Shown: positions 1-6,983 of the stretch, piece after piece
Numbering within the stretch: the first letter of the stretch is position 1
How the letters are laid out: the number at the start of each line of letters is the position of its first letter
NCBI RefSeq assembly: GCF_032075065.1
Contig: NZ_DAMAZC010000058.1
Span: forward strand, 1 to 20,881
DNA from: Atlantibacter sp032075065
GTDB taxonomy: Bacteria > Pseudomonadota > Gammaproteobacteria > Enterobacterales > Enterobacteriaceae
Length of the DNA: 20,881 nucleotides
Reading direction: 5' to 3'
Program-made: the position numbers and the translations under genes
The notes under the pieces: model-generated
Databases searched by the model: none
What the model saw: the letters and a program-made list of their open reading frames with translations, nothing else
Told to the model about the DNA's origin: nothing

Positions 1-764
1 AACAAGTGGCCTACCACACCGGTAATTTCCTGCTGATCGGCAACGGCTACCATAATGAACAGAAAGAGCGCCAGGCCATTGAGCAGCTCATCCGCCATCG
101 CTGCGCGTCATTGGTGGTGCACGCCAAAATGATCCCCGACAGTGAACTGATCCTGTTGATGAAACAAATTCCCGGCATGGTGTTGATCAACCGGATCGTC
201 CCCGGCTTCGAGAAACGCTGCGTGGCGCTGGACGATCGATACGGCGCCTGGCTGGCGACCCGCCATCTGATCCAGCAGGGCCACACCCGCATCGGTTACC
301 TGTGTTCAACTCATGCGATTTCCGATGCCGAAGATCGTTTACAGGGCTATTACTACGCCCTGAAAGAGCACGGTTTGCCCTGCAACGATCGCTTAGTGAC
401 GTTTGCCGAGCCAGATGAAAGCGGCGGCGAGCAGGCGATGACGGAACTGCTGGGCCGCGGCAAGCAGTTTACCGCCGTGGCGTGTTACAACGACTCTATG
501 GCGGCAGGCGCGATGGGCGTGCTGAATGACAACGGCATCGATGTGCCGAAAGAGATTTCGCTGATTGGTTTTGATGATGTGCTGATTTCACGCTATGTGC
601 GCCCGCGCCTGACCACGGTGCGCTATCCCATCGTGACGATGGCGACCCAGGCGGCGGAGCTGGCGCTGGCGTTAGCGCAAAACCAGACGCCGTCGGAAGT
701 GACGCACCTGTTTAGCCCAACCCTGGTGCGCCGTCACTCCGTTGCGGCTCTGGCCGAAAGCTAG
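1..764 (+). CDS. galR: GalR, galactose repressor (5' truncated by window edge)
   Basis: LacI/GalR-family repressor of the galactose regulon. The reading frame is already open at the first base (first full codon CAA at position 3). The protein aligns by eye with E. coli GalR from about Gln83 onward (QVAYHTGNFLLIGNGYHNEQ), so the N-terminal DNA-binding helix-turn-helix and hinge lie outside the window. What remains is the periplasmic-binding-protein-like effector domain, with the typical blocks CYNDSMAAGAMGVLND, ISLIGFDD and TTVRYPI. The C-terminal tail after RRHSV is several residues shorter than in E. coli. The GTG at position 6 is an internal valine, not a start. Its TAG stop overlaps the TAG stop of the convergent acetyltransferase gene within the four bases CTAG at 761-764. 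Identification is very secure. Confidence 0.97.
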   Translation, partial: QVAYHTGNFLLIGNGYHNEQKERQAIEQLIRHRCASLVVHAKMIPDSELILLMKQIPGMVLINRIVPGFEKRCVALDDRYGAWLATRHLIQQGHTRIGYLCSTHAISDAEDRLQGYYYALKEHGLPCNDRLVTFAEPDESGGEQAMTELLGRGKQFTAVACYNDSMAAGAMGVLNDNGIDVPKEISLIGFDDVLISRYVRPRLTTVRYPIVTMATQAAELALALAQNQTPSEVTHLFSPTLVRRHSVAALAES

Positions 765-1210
765 AGCGATTTGTGATACAAATGAACGGTTTTATCCGGG
801 TACTCCAGGCCATCGCCGATGTAGCCCCAGCCGAACCGTTCATAGTAATCCCGACAGGCGGAATAAAGGTACAGCGCATCAAAACCGGCCTGACGCGCCG
901 CGCCCATTACATGCTCCTGCATAATTCCGCCTAAGCCTTTACCGCGCGCCGCTTCATCAATGTACAGCGCCGCCAGCCACGGCGTGAGATCCTGGCGGCT
1001 GATCAGATCGCAGCGCCACAACCCTACCGTTCCCAGCAGCTTATCGCCGTCCAGGGCGATGAAGGTCAGCGGCAGAGCGCCCGGCGTCTGGCTGTGATGA
1101 ATAATATCGGCGAAAAAGGCGCGCGGTTGTTCCGGGCCAAACGCCTGCCACAGCCAGTCGATTACCCGGTCGGCATACTGCGGAAATTGATAAAGCGGAA
1201 CGATTTGCAC
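761..1210 (-). CDS. GNAT-family N-acetyltransferase
   Basis: A 149-residue protein of the GNAT fold, predicted to transfer an acetyl group from acetyl-CoA to an amine; the substrate cannot be told. The acetyl-CoA loop is visible as RGKGLG at residues 89-94, preceded by the beta-strand WLAALYID, and the C-terminal motif YYERFGW is typical of small GNAT enzymes. The start is GTG at 1210, preceded by GAGG seven bases upstream. The gene follows lysA on the same strand with a 30-base gap, so the two may be cotranscribed. No terminator is seen between this gene and the convergent galR. E. coli K-12 has nothing at this place, so this is an accessory gene between galR and lysA. Confidence 0.85.
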   Translation of the reverse strand: MQIVPLYQFPQYADRVIDWLWQAFGPEQPRAFFADIIHHSQTPGALPLTFIALDGDKLLGTVGLWRCDLISRQDLTPWLAALYIDEAARGKGLGGIMQEHVMGAARQAGFDALYLYSACRDYYERFGWGYIGDGLEYPDKTVHLYHKSL

Positions 1211-1240
1211 GCCCTTTCCTCTGTTGGTGATTCGGCTGGC

Positions 1241-2503
1241 TTACAGCAGTTCCAGCGCCAGTAGCTCTTCGATAGTCTGACGACGGCGGATGAGCTTTGC
1301 CACGCCGTTATCGAATAACACTTCCGGCAGCAGCGGACGGCTGTTGTAATTGGACGACATCGACGCGCCGTACGCCCCGGTATCATGGAATACCAGATAA
1401 TCACCGGTGGTAACGACAGGCAGCGCGCGGGTTTCCACTTTGCCGCCTTCCTGCTGGGTAAAAACATCGCCGGATTCGCACAGCGGCCCGGCAACCACGG
1501 TGTCAACGGTTTGCGCAGCAGTCAGATCGCGACCGTCAGCCGCCAGTGCCGTAATGTGGTGGTAGCTGCCGTACATGGCCGGGCGCATTAAATCATTAAA
1601 CCCGGCATCCACCAGCACAAAATGCCGGGAACCCATGTTTTTCACGCTTCTCACCTGCGCCACCAGCACACCGGATTCCGCAACCAGGAAGCGGCCCGGC
1701 TCGATTTCCAGTTTTACCGCATGGCCGAGATGACGGGCGATTTGCTCGCGAGCGCCATTCCACAGGCCGAAATAGTGCGCGGTATCAATGGCTTCTTCGC
1801 CTTCGCGATACGGAATCGATAACCCGCCGCCCGCAGAGATGGCTTCCAGATCCTGACCAAACTCAACCACCTGGCGCACCATTGCGCCGCACACTTGCTC
1901 GAGATGACCATAGTCCACACCGGAACCGATATGCATATGAATGCCGACCAGTTTCAGGCCATGACGCTGCATCACCGCCAGCGCCTGGGGCAGATCGCTA
2001 TACCAGATGCCGTGCTTGCTGTTCTCGCCACCGGTGTTGGTTTTCTGGCTATGACCATGACCAAACCCCGGGTTGACACGCAGCCAGACGCGGTGGCCCG
2101 GCGACACGCTACCCAGTTGATCCAGCATATCCACCGAACCGGCATTAACCGGGATCTGGAGTTCGCGCACCCGCTCCAGCGTCGCGGCGTCAATCACATC
2201 AGCTGTAAACACGATGTCATCCGGATGCCGTTGCGGATCGTAGCCCGCCGCCAGCGCACGCTCAATTTCACCCAGCGACACGGAATCCACCTTCACACCC
2301 TGCTCGCGCATCAAACGTAAAATATGGATGTTGGAGCAGGCTTTCTGGGCAAAACGCACCACGTCGAAGGCCTGGAGCTGGGCGATTTGACGACGAACAA
2401 TGGCCGCATCGTAAACCCACACCGGGCAGCCAAATTCGGCAGGCAGGCGCAGTAAGTTATCGGCATTAAGATCGGTGTCGTGCTGGTGCAGTGAACGTGG
2501 CAT
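1241..2503 (-). CDS. lysA: Diaminopimelate decarboxylase
   Basis: Catalyses the last step of lysine synthesis, decarboxylating meso-diaminopimelate to L-lysine with pyridoxal phosphate, in the cytoplasm. At 420 residues it has the same length as E. coli LysA and a near-identical sequence. The PLP lysine is K54 in FAQKACSN, followed by the alpha/beta-barrel with HMHIGSG near 189-195, the phosphate-binding GGGL at 225-228 and EPGR at 268-271. The active-site cysteine of the partner subunit is C342 in LCESGD. The start ATG at 2503 has AGGAG six bases upstream. It is divergent from lysR, whose product is the known lysine-responsive activator of lysA, across about 125 bases. Confidence 0.98.
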   Translation of the reverse strand: MPRSLHQHDTDLNADNLLRLPAEFGCPVWVYDAAIVRRQIAQLQAFDVVRFAQKACSNIHILRLMREQGVKVDSVSLGEIERALAAGYDPQRHPDDIVFTADVIDAATLERVRELQIPVNAGSVDMLDQLGSVSPGHRVWLRVNPGFGHGHSQKTNTGGENSKHGIWYSDLPQALAVMQRHGLKLVGIHMHIGSGVDYGHLEQVCGAMVRQVVEFGQDLEAISAGGGLSIPYREGEEAIDTAHYFGLWNGAREQIARHLGHAVKLEIEPGRFLVAESGVLVAQVRSVKNMGSRHFVLVDAGFNDLMRPAMYGSYHHITALAADGRDLTAAQTVDTVVAGPLCESGDVFTQQEGGKVETRALPVVTTGDYLVFHDTGAYGASMSSNYNSRPLLPEVLFDNGVAKLIRRRQTIEELLALELL

Positions 2504-2628
2504 AGCGGGCTCCTGAATTCGTTTCGCTTATTACGCCACAGCAGTTAATGAAGAAAAAATATCGATTTCTACACAGTTTATGCAAATATGATATGGATAA
2601 CGTGTTGTGATTATAAAGGATGCCCCTG
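2504..2628. promoter_or_regulatory. lysA-lysR divergent control region
   Basis: A 125-base AT-rich gap between the divergent lysA and lysR starts. By analogy with E. coli it should carry the LysR binding site and both promoters. On the minus strand TTGCAT (about 2577-2582) lies 16 bases upstream of GATATT, a weak candidate for the lysA promoter. I could not pick out a clear T-N11-A operator by eye, so this call rests on gene arrangement. Confidence 0.5.
2615..2620 (+). promoter_or_regulatory. lysR ribosome binding site that decides the start
   Basis: AAAGGA ends on the first base of ATG 2620, leaving no room for initiation there, but is eight bases from TTG 2629. This supports the TTG start. 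Confidence 0.6.
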
Positions 2629-3561
2629 TTGCCCGCCGTAACGTTGCGCCATATAGAAATTTTCCATGCGGTAATGACGGCTGGCAACGTCACCGAAGCC
2701 GCCGCGCTGCTGCATACCTCGCAGCCCACGGTGAGCCGCGAGCTGGCGCGCCTCGAAAAGCTGACGGGCCTGCAACTTTTTGCCCGCAGCCGGGGGCGAC
2801 TGCATCCCACCGTACAGGGGCTGCGCTTGTTTGAGGAAGTACAGCGTTCGTGGTACGGGTTAGACCGCATCGTCAGCGCGGCGGAAAGCCTGCGTCAGTT
2901 TCGCCAGGGTGAATTATCAATCGTCTGTCTGCCGGTATTTTCCCAGTCGTTTTTACCGTTGCTGGTGCAGCCGTTTCTGGCGCGCTATCCCGACGTTAGC
3001 CTGAATATCGTGCCGCAGGAGTCGCCGCTGCTGGAAGAGTGGCTCTCCGCCCAGCGTCACGATCTCGGGCTCACTGAAACCCTCACCACGCCCGCCGGAA
3101 CGGAGCGCGTTCCGCTGTTGACGCTAAATGAAGTGTGCGTGTTGCCGCAGGGCCATCCGCTCGCGCAGAAGGATTTACTGACGCCCCAGGATTTCAACGG
3201 TGAGAATTACATCAGCCTGTCGCGTACCGACAGCTATCGACAGTTGCTGGACGCGCTATTTAGCGAGCACGGCGTGAAACGTCGTATGGTGATGGAAACG
3301 CACAGCGCGGCGTCGGTGTGCGCGATGGTGCGCGCGGGCGCCGGGATATCCGTCGTTAACCCGCTTACCGCGCTGGACTATGCGGCAAGCGGCGTGGTGG
3401 TGCGGCGCTTCAGCATTGAGGTGCCGTTTACCGTGAGCCTGATCCGCCCGATACATCGCCCGGCGTCAGCGCTGGTCGATGCTTTTTGCGAGCATCTTCA
3501 GCGTAACCAAAATCTTTACATCACGCCGCTTGAGGCGCTGCTTACGCCTCGCTCAGCATAA
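2629..3561 (+). CDS. lysR: LysR, activator of lysA (probable TTG start)
   Basis: LysR-family regulator; in E. coli it activates lysA when lysine is low and diaminopimelate is present. The N-terminal winged helix-turn-helix is clear (LRHIEIFHAV to SQPTVSRELARLEK), followed by the effector domain with the conserved blocks SIVCLPVFSQSFLP and SAASVCAMVRAG. An ATG at 2620 would add three residues, but the ribosome-binding sequence AAAGGA at 2615-2620 runs into that ATG. A TTG at 2629 lies eight bases after it and gives MPAVTLRHIEIF, matching the E. coli N-terminus MAAVNLRHIEIF in length and position. I therefore choose TTG, giving 310 residues. The 3' end overlaps the convergent ygeA by 20 bases. 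Confidence 0.93.
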   Translation: MPAVTLRHIEIFHAVMTAGNVTEAAALLHTSQPTVSRELARLEKLTGLQLFARSRGRLHPTVQGLRLFEEVQRSWYGLDRIVSAAESLRQFRQGELSIVCLPVFSQSFLPLLVQPFLARYPDVSLNIVPQESPLLEEWLSAQRHDLGLTETLTTPAGTERVPLLTLNEVCVLPQGHPLAQKDLLTPQDFNGENYISLSRTDSYRQLLDALFSEHGVKRRMVMETHSAASVCAMVRAGAGISVVNPLTALDYAASGVVVRRFSIEVPFTVSLIRPIHRPASALVDAFCEHLQRNQNLYITPLEALLTPRSA

Positions 3562-4240
3562 AATTGACCGCATCTTCCGCATGCAGCGCGGCGGTATCGT
3601 ACAGCGGTAGCGGAGACTGCTGCTGATTGAGTAGCAGGCCGATTTCGGTACAGCCAAAAATCACGCCCTGCGCACCCTGTTCCGCCAGTTGGGTGATAAC
3701 TTGCTGGTAGTAACGCCGGGATTCATCGCTAAACACGCCAAGGCACAGTTCCTGAAAGATGATCTGGTTGATGCGCTCGCGCTCGGCTTCATCCGGGATC
3801 AGCGTAGTGATAGCGAATTGCTCGGTTAACCTGCCGCGATAAAAATCCTGTTCCATGGTGTAGCGGGTGCCCAGCAGCGCGACTTTATCCATTCCGCTTT
3901 GCGTAATGGCGCGGCCAGTAGCATCGGCGATGTGCAGAAACGGCAGCGAACAGGCCGCTTCGATATGTCCGGCCACCTTGTGCATGGTATTGGTGCACAA
4001 AACGATGGCATCGGCCCCGGCTTTTTGCAGGCCGCAGGCGGCATCCCCCAGCATCTCACCGGCTTTATCCCAGTCGCCGCTCGACTGGCAGGCTTCGATG
4101 TCGTGAAAATCGACGCTATGCAACACCAGCTTTGCAGAGTGCAGCCCGCCGAGCCGGGCTTTTACGCCTTCATTAATAAACCGATAATAGGGAATCGTCG
4201 ATTCCCAACTCATTCCACCAATAAGACCCAGGGTTTTCAT
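3542..4240 (-). CDS. ygeA: YgeA/RacD, broad-specificity amino-acid racemase
   Basis: Aspartate/glutamate-racemase superfamily, PLP-independent. E. coli YgeA is a broad-specificity amino-acid racemase. The 232-residue product starts MKTLGLIGGMSWEST, the family N-terminus. The first catalytic position is T83 in LCTNTMH, where many relatives have Cys, and the second is C197 in IFGCTEIG. That Thr/Cys pair is the arrangement known for E. coli YgeA, so this looks like an intact orthologue. The start has an excellent GGAGG six bases upstream. In E. coli it follows araE, but araE is not present here and ygeA faces an intergenic region instead. The 3' end overlaps lysR. Confidence 0.93.
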   Translation of the reverse strand: MKTLGLIGGMSWESTIPYYRFINEGVKARLGGLHSAKLVLHSVDFHDIEACQSSGDWDKAGEMLGDAACGLQKAGADAIVLCTNTMHKVAGHIEAACSLPFLHIADATGRAITQSGMDKVALLGTRYTMEQDFYRGRLTEQFAITTLIPDEAERERINQIIFQELCLGVFSDESRRYYQQVITQLAEQGAQGVIFGCTEIGLLLNQQQSPLPLYDTAALHAEDAVNFMLSEA

Positions 4241-4264
4241 TTTTCACCTCCGTAATCCTCAAGG

Positions 4265-4288
4265 TATAACAAAACCGCCCGCTGGCGG
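4265..4288 (-). terminator. Terminator-like hairpin upstream of ygeA
   Basis: Read on the minus strand: CCGCC, loop AGCG, GGCGG, then TTTTGTTAT. The five-base-pair GC stem with a T-rich tail resembles an intrinsic terminator or attenuator, ending about 25 bases before the ygeA start. It may be a remnant of the araE-ygeA junction or a leader attenuator. Confidence 0.45.
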
Positions 4289-4356
4289 GAAGCGATAAAC
4301 ATTTGTGATCGGCGGCGCAGTTCACAGCCATAACTTATATTTAAATGAACGCCTGA

Positions 4357-4382
4357 TATAGAATATTTGAAACGTTGTTTCA
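4357..4382 (+). promoter_or_regulatory. KdgR-type operator and -10 of kdgF
   Basis: A perfect inverted repeat TGAAAC-GTT-GTTTCA at 4368-4382 matches the KdgR operator pattern of pectin and uronate genes. It begins just after a -10-like TATAGA at 4357-4362, covering the expected transcription start, as a repressor site would. The -35 is weak. Confidence 0.75.
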
Positions 4383-4400
4383 CTAATTAGAGGCAAGCAG

Positions 4401-4724
4401 ATGTTTATTCCCCATAACGAAACCAAACTGGAAGATTTAGGCGGCGGCGTGACTCGCAGGATCCTGGCCCATAACGGCAGAATGATGGCAGTGGAAGTGA
4501 ATTTTCAGGAAGGCGCAGTGGGTGCAATGCACAACCATCCGCACGAGCAGTTGACCTACGTGCTGTCCGGCGAATTTGAATTCACCATCGGCGATGAAAC
4601 CCGTCGCGTCACCGCTGGCGATACGCTGTATAAAGAACCGCATATTATGCACGGCTGCGTCTGTATTAAAGCAGGCACCCTGCTGGATACCTTTACGCCG
4701 ATCCGCGAAGATTTTCTGAAGTAA
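4401..4724 (+). CDS. kdgF: KdgF-type cupin, unsaturated uronate ring-opening protein
   Basis: A 107-residue single-domain cupin. KdgF proteins speed conversion of 4,5-unsaturated uronates, released from pectin or alginate oligomers, to the linear ketone form that later Kdu/Kdg enzymes use. The first cupin motif is exact: G38-x5-H44-x-H46-x3-Q50. The second is G73 to H84 through EPHIMHG. The predicted metal ligands are therefore H44, H46, Q50 and H84. The start ATG has AGAGG seven bases upstream. A KdgR-type operator precedes the gene and the KdgR-associated kduD converges on it, which together support KdgF over a generic cupin. Strong terminators follow. E. coli K-12 has no such gene at this place. 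Confidence 0.85.
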   Translation: MFIPHNETKLEDLGGGVTRRILAHNGRMMAVEVNFQEGAVGAMHNHPHEQLTYVLSGEFEFTIGDETRRVTAGDTLYKEPHIMHGCVCIKAGTLLDTFTPIREDFLK

Positions 4725-4737
4725 ACAAGCATTGATC

Positions 4738-4761
4738 GCCGGGGAAACCCGGCATTTTTTT
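4738..4761 (+). terminator. kdgF terminator
   Basis: GCCGGG stem, GAAA tetraloop, CCCGGC, then ATTTTTTT, starting 14 bases after the kdgF stop codon. A textbook intrinsic terminator. Confidence 0.9.
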
Positions 4762-4775
4762 ATCCAGCCCACAGC

Positions 4776-4812
4776 AAAAAGCCCGTCAGCGTTTCCACTG
4801 ACGGGCTTTTTT
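4776..4812. terminator. Bidirectional terminator between kdgF and kduD
   Basis: A 14-base inverted repeat, AAAAAGCCCGTCAG and CTGACGGGCTTTTT, around the loop CGTTTCCA. The A-run and T-run flanks allow it to end transcription from both sides. It lies 15 bases past the kduD stop on the minus strand. Confidence 0.92.
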
Positions 4813-4827
4813 CGACTCTGGAGCGGA

Positions 4828-5589
4828 TTAACGCGCCAGCCAGCCGCCGTCTACTGCAACGGTGTAGCCGTTGATGTAGTCAGATGCGCTGGAAGCCAGG
4901 AATACGATCGGCCCCTGCAGATCGCTCGGCAGACCCCAACGGCCCGCCGGGATACGGTCCAGGATCTCAGCGCTACGCTGTTCGTCAGCACGCAGCTGCT
5001 GGGTGTTGTTGGTAGCCATGTAGCCCGGCGCGATAGCGTTAACGTTGATGTTGTGCTTCGCCCACTCATTAGCCATCAGGCGGGTGATCCCCATTACGCC
5101 GCTTTTAGAGGCGGTGTAAGACGGTACGCGGATACCGCCCTGGAAGGAGAGCATAGAGGCGATGTTAATGATTTTGCCGCCTTTACCCTGAGCGATAAAC
5201 TGTTTAGCTACCGCCTGAGACATAAAGAACACGGATTTGATGTTCAGATTCATTACGTCATCCCAGTCGGTTTCGCTGAAGTTGATCGCATCTTCGCGAC
5301 GGATCAGACCCGCGTTGTTAACCAGAATGTCGATATGACCGAATTCTGCGACCGCGCGCTCCAGCAGTTCCGGGATCGCGTCGATCTTACGCAGATCGGC
5401 AGTCAGGCTCAGGAAACGACGGCCCAGCGCGGTAACGCCTTCGATCGTCTCAGTCGGTTCAACAATGTTGATGCCGACGATATCGCAACCCGCCTGCGCC
5501 AGACCCAGCGCCATACCCTGGCCTAAGCCGGTATCACAGCCAGTCACAATCGCAACTTTACCTTCGAGAGAGAATGAATCCAAAATCAT
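4828..5589 (-). CDS. kduD: 2-dehydro-3-deoxy-D-gluconate 5-dehydrogenase
   Basis: Short-chain dehydrogenase that reduces 2,5-diketo-3-deoxygluconate (DKII) to 2-keto-3-deoxygluconate with NADH in the pectin/uronate route. The 253-residue protein has the length of E. coli KduD and is very similar. The cofactor loop is TGCDTGLG (16-23), NNAG lies at 91-94, and the catalytic triad is S145, Y158, K162 (YTASK). I start at ATG 5589 (MILDSFSLEGKVA, as in E. coli), which has AAGGA seven bases upstream, and not at the upstream in-frame ATG at 5637. In E. coli kduI follows kduD in the same block; no kduI is found here, so the isomerase must be elsewhere or be replaced. Confidence 0.96.
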   Translation of the reverse strand: MILDSFSLEGKVAIVTGCDTGLGQGMALGLAQAGCDIVGINIVEPTETIEGVTALGRRFLSLTADLRKIDAIPELLERAVAEFGHIDILVNNAGLIRREDAINFSETDWDDVMNLNIKSVFFMSQAVAKQFIAQGKGGKIINIASMLSFQGGIRVPSYTASKSGVMGITRLMANEWAKHNINVNAIAPGYMATNNTQQLRADEQRSAEILDRIPAGRWGLPSDLQGPIVFLASSASDYINGYTVAVDGGWLAR

Positions 5590-5860
5590 GGTGGTTTCCT
5601 TAGTGTTCCCGCCTGTCACAGACAGATGCATATTCACAACGGTGTACCTGACGCGATTGGTCGCGGATCAGTCGCAGTGTGCTCACACCTGGAACTGCCT
5701 ACGGCCGGTTAACACCTTTCGCTATTCGTCTTTACCGTCAAAGCTTCAAAACGCTATTTCTTACTACTGCAAAACATCGTTTCGTTTTCATTTATGCGAT
5801 TATACTAGCCCCTCTAAAACACGTTTTCAATTATAAATAAAACAATGTTTCATTTTTTGA
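5590..5860 (-). promoter_or_regulatory. kduD control region with a -10 box and three KdgR-like sites
   Basis: On the minus strand a perfect -10 TATAAT lies at 5804-5799. TTGAAA at 5830-5825 is 20 bases upstream, too far for an ideal -35. Three KdgR-like inverted repeats surround it: CAAAAC-ATC-GTTTCG (5770-5784), TAAAAC-ACG-TTTTCA (5815-5829) and TAAAAC-AAT-GTTTCA (5838-5852). The third sits in AT flanks close to the full KdgR consensus. The implied leader to the kduD start is about 200 bases long. Within it GTGTG-CT-CACAC (5677-5688) is an unexplained short inverted repeat. Confidence 0.7.
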
Positions 5861-5940
5861 GATACCAAAGTGCGAATTTGGAATTAGGATCACGAAACCT
5901 CAGCAGCGCCTTTTTGTTACGCCAATCAAACGCGTGCGTA

Positions 5941-5968
5941 GCCGGGTAATCGGCAGACGTTACCCGGC
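5941..5968. repeat. REP-like palindrome
   Basis: GCCGGGTAA and TTACCCGGC form a perfect nine-base-pair stem around a ten-base loop, between kduD and the toxin-like gene. The form (GTAGCCGGG... CCCGGCCCC) resembles enterobacterial REP elements more than an intrinsic terminator, since there is no T-tract. There is only one copy in the window. The rest of 5861-6004 shows nothing else. Confidence 0.45.
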
Positions 5969-6004
5969 CCCGTTATGGCTGTTTTGTTAACGCGTAGGGT
6001 GTGT

Positions 6005-6406
6005 TTAAGTTCGGTTTTGCCAGGCTGAACGCATCACAGAAACGAACGCAGGCGGAAGGACGCCCATCTTTGGCAAGGGGCGCTTTTTCTCAAAGCCGGG
6101 CGCTATCTGAAACCAGTCGGCGGTAAAGGGCAATTTCTCAATTTTGTTGAGATCAAATTTAGTGGGGCGGCAAAGCCCAGCGGTATCTAACTGGTCGTCT
6201 ATCACAAACTCCCCGGGGTAGATCTGCCCCAGCCCGGTTTTTTGGGATGTACTGTAAGCGATAAGCACCGCATGGAGCGCAGGAAAAGCATTCAGGATTA
6301 GCCCAGGCCGGGGCTTTGGCCCCGGCTGGCCCAATTCCTCATGTTGGGGAAAATGACACCAGACAATATCCCCAGCAGCGGGTAACGGGTTGAAGTTAAT
6401 AGCCAT
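6005..6406 (-). CDS. PemK/MazF-like protein, probable toxin of a TA pair
   Basis: A 133-residue protein with the opening of the PemK/MazF fold: GDIVWCHFP (12-20), then KPRPGLIL (31-38) with the conserved Arg-Pro, the strand VLIAYSTSQKT (47-57) holding the Ser/Thr of the usual active site, and later GLCRPTKFDLNKIEKLPF (77-94). Family members are typically ribosome-independent mRNA interferases. It is somewhat longer than classical MazF (about 110 residues), mainly from the linker and the C-terminal tail. The start ATG has AGGA five bases upstream. It follows the 116-residue gene at 6418 by 11 bases on the same strand, the usual antitoxin-then-toxin order. The fold is likely; toxicity is inferred. 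Confidence 0.7.
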   Translation of the reverse strand: MAINFNPLPAAGDIVWCHFPQHEELGQPGPKPRPGLILNAFPALHAVLIAYSTSQKTGLGQIYPGEFVIDDQLDTAGLCRPTKFDLNKIEKLPFTADWFQIAPGFEKKRPLPKMGVLPPAFVSVMRSAWQNRT

Positions 6407-6417
6407 AAGCGTCCTGC

Positions 6418-6768
6418 TTATTTAAATAACGGCGAGTCCAGGTCGTTCTCAGAGATATCGAGACCAGACAGGCTGCGAATAGCGGCATGCTGTTTTTCAG
6501 TCAGCGGGCCATCATCCGGTGCATAGGCAGGCAACACTTCTTTAGCCAGGTTGCGCAGCGCTTTATGCACCAGTTCAGTTTGATTCAGTGCCAGTTCTTC
6601 CATCAGACGCACAAATGTCTCCTCACTAATGCCAAACTCATTGTCACGAGAACGTAACTGAAACAGAAATTTTTTTGGCGCACCTTTTTTTGCCAGGGAA
6701 TAAGGCTCTGCCGTCCCTGAATCGCTGTTACCGTTCGCGGTCTTTTTGCTGGTTGTTTTATCCATCAT
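6418..6768 (-). CDS. Putative antitoxin, ribbon-helix-helix-like
   Basis: A 116-residue protein that I do not recognise as a named family. After a polar, probably disordered N-terminus (1-30) comes a strand KKFLFQLRS (32-40), a helix EETFVRLMEELAL (49-61) and a second helix TELVHKALRNLAKEVL (64-79). This order fits a ribbon-helix-helix DNA-binding unit. The acidic tail (84-116) would be the toxin-binding part by analogy. The start ATG 6768 has a near-perfect AGGAGGT seven bases upstream; a GTG at 6777 falls inside that sequence and is rejected. It is immediately upstream of the PemK-like gene and preceded by an AT-rich palindrome. Antitoxin identity rests mainly on this context. Confidence 0.6.
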   Translation of the reverse strand: MMDKTTSKKTANGNSDSGTAEPYSLAKKGAPKKFLFQLRSRDNEFGISEETFVRLMEELALNQTELVHKALRNLAKEVLPAYAPDDGPLTEKQHAAIRSLSGLDISENDLDSPLFK

Positions 6769-6793
6769 AATGTTCACCTCCTATCGAGCCATA

Positions 6794-6808
6794 TATATAA
6801 AGTATATA
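6794..6808. promoter_or_regulatory. AT-rich palindrome upstream of the TA-like operon
   Basis: TATATA-AAG-TATATA, a perfect six-base-pair inverted repeat about 26 bases upstream of the antitoxin start, overlapping the likely -10 region on the minus strand (TATACT at 6806-6801). This is where an autorepressor operator would lie. The AT-richness lowers confidence. Confidence 0.4.
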
Positions 6809-6954
6809 GCAACACATAGAAGGCAGCACGTATTTTGTACAGTCGGTTTAGCGTTCCCAGGAAAACTAACAGGGAAAGACAGGGCGTCATAGCGGGATAA
6901 ACTCAACCTACGAGACATCTCGCAAACAAAAGATCAGGCAGTATCAGAGAGGCT

Positions 6955-6978
6955 TACGCGGCCAGACAGAACCGCGTA
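6955..6978 (-). repeat. Hairpin just after yqeF
   Basis: TACGCGG and CCGCGTA form a seven-base-pair stem around a ten-base loop, six bases beyond the yqeF stop. It lacks a T-tract, so it may protect the 3' end or act as a weak terminator. The rest of 6809-6983 shows nothing I recognise. Confidence 0.35.
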
Positions 6979-6983
6979 GGGGA

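Noticed and set aside
4732..5526. A 264-codon open frame antisense to kduD
   Set aside because: It runs through two intrinsic terminators and lies opposite a clearly identified gene.
5677..5688. GTGTG-CT-CACAC in the kduD leader as a CRP site
   Set aside because: The spacing between the TGTG and CACA halves is wrong for CRP, which needs GTGA-N6-TCAC.
6794..6808. TATATA-AAG-TATATA as proof of autoregulation
   Set aside because: AT-rich palindromes arise easily by chance; kept only as a low-confidence candidate operator.
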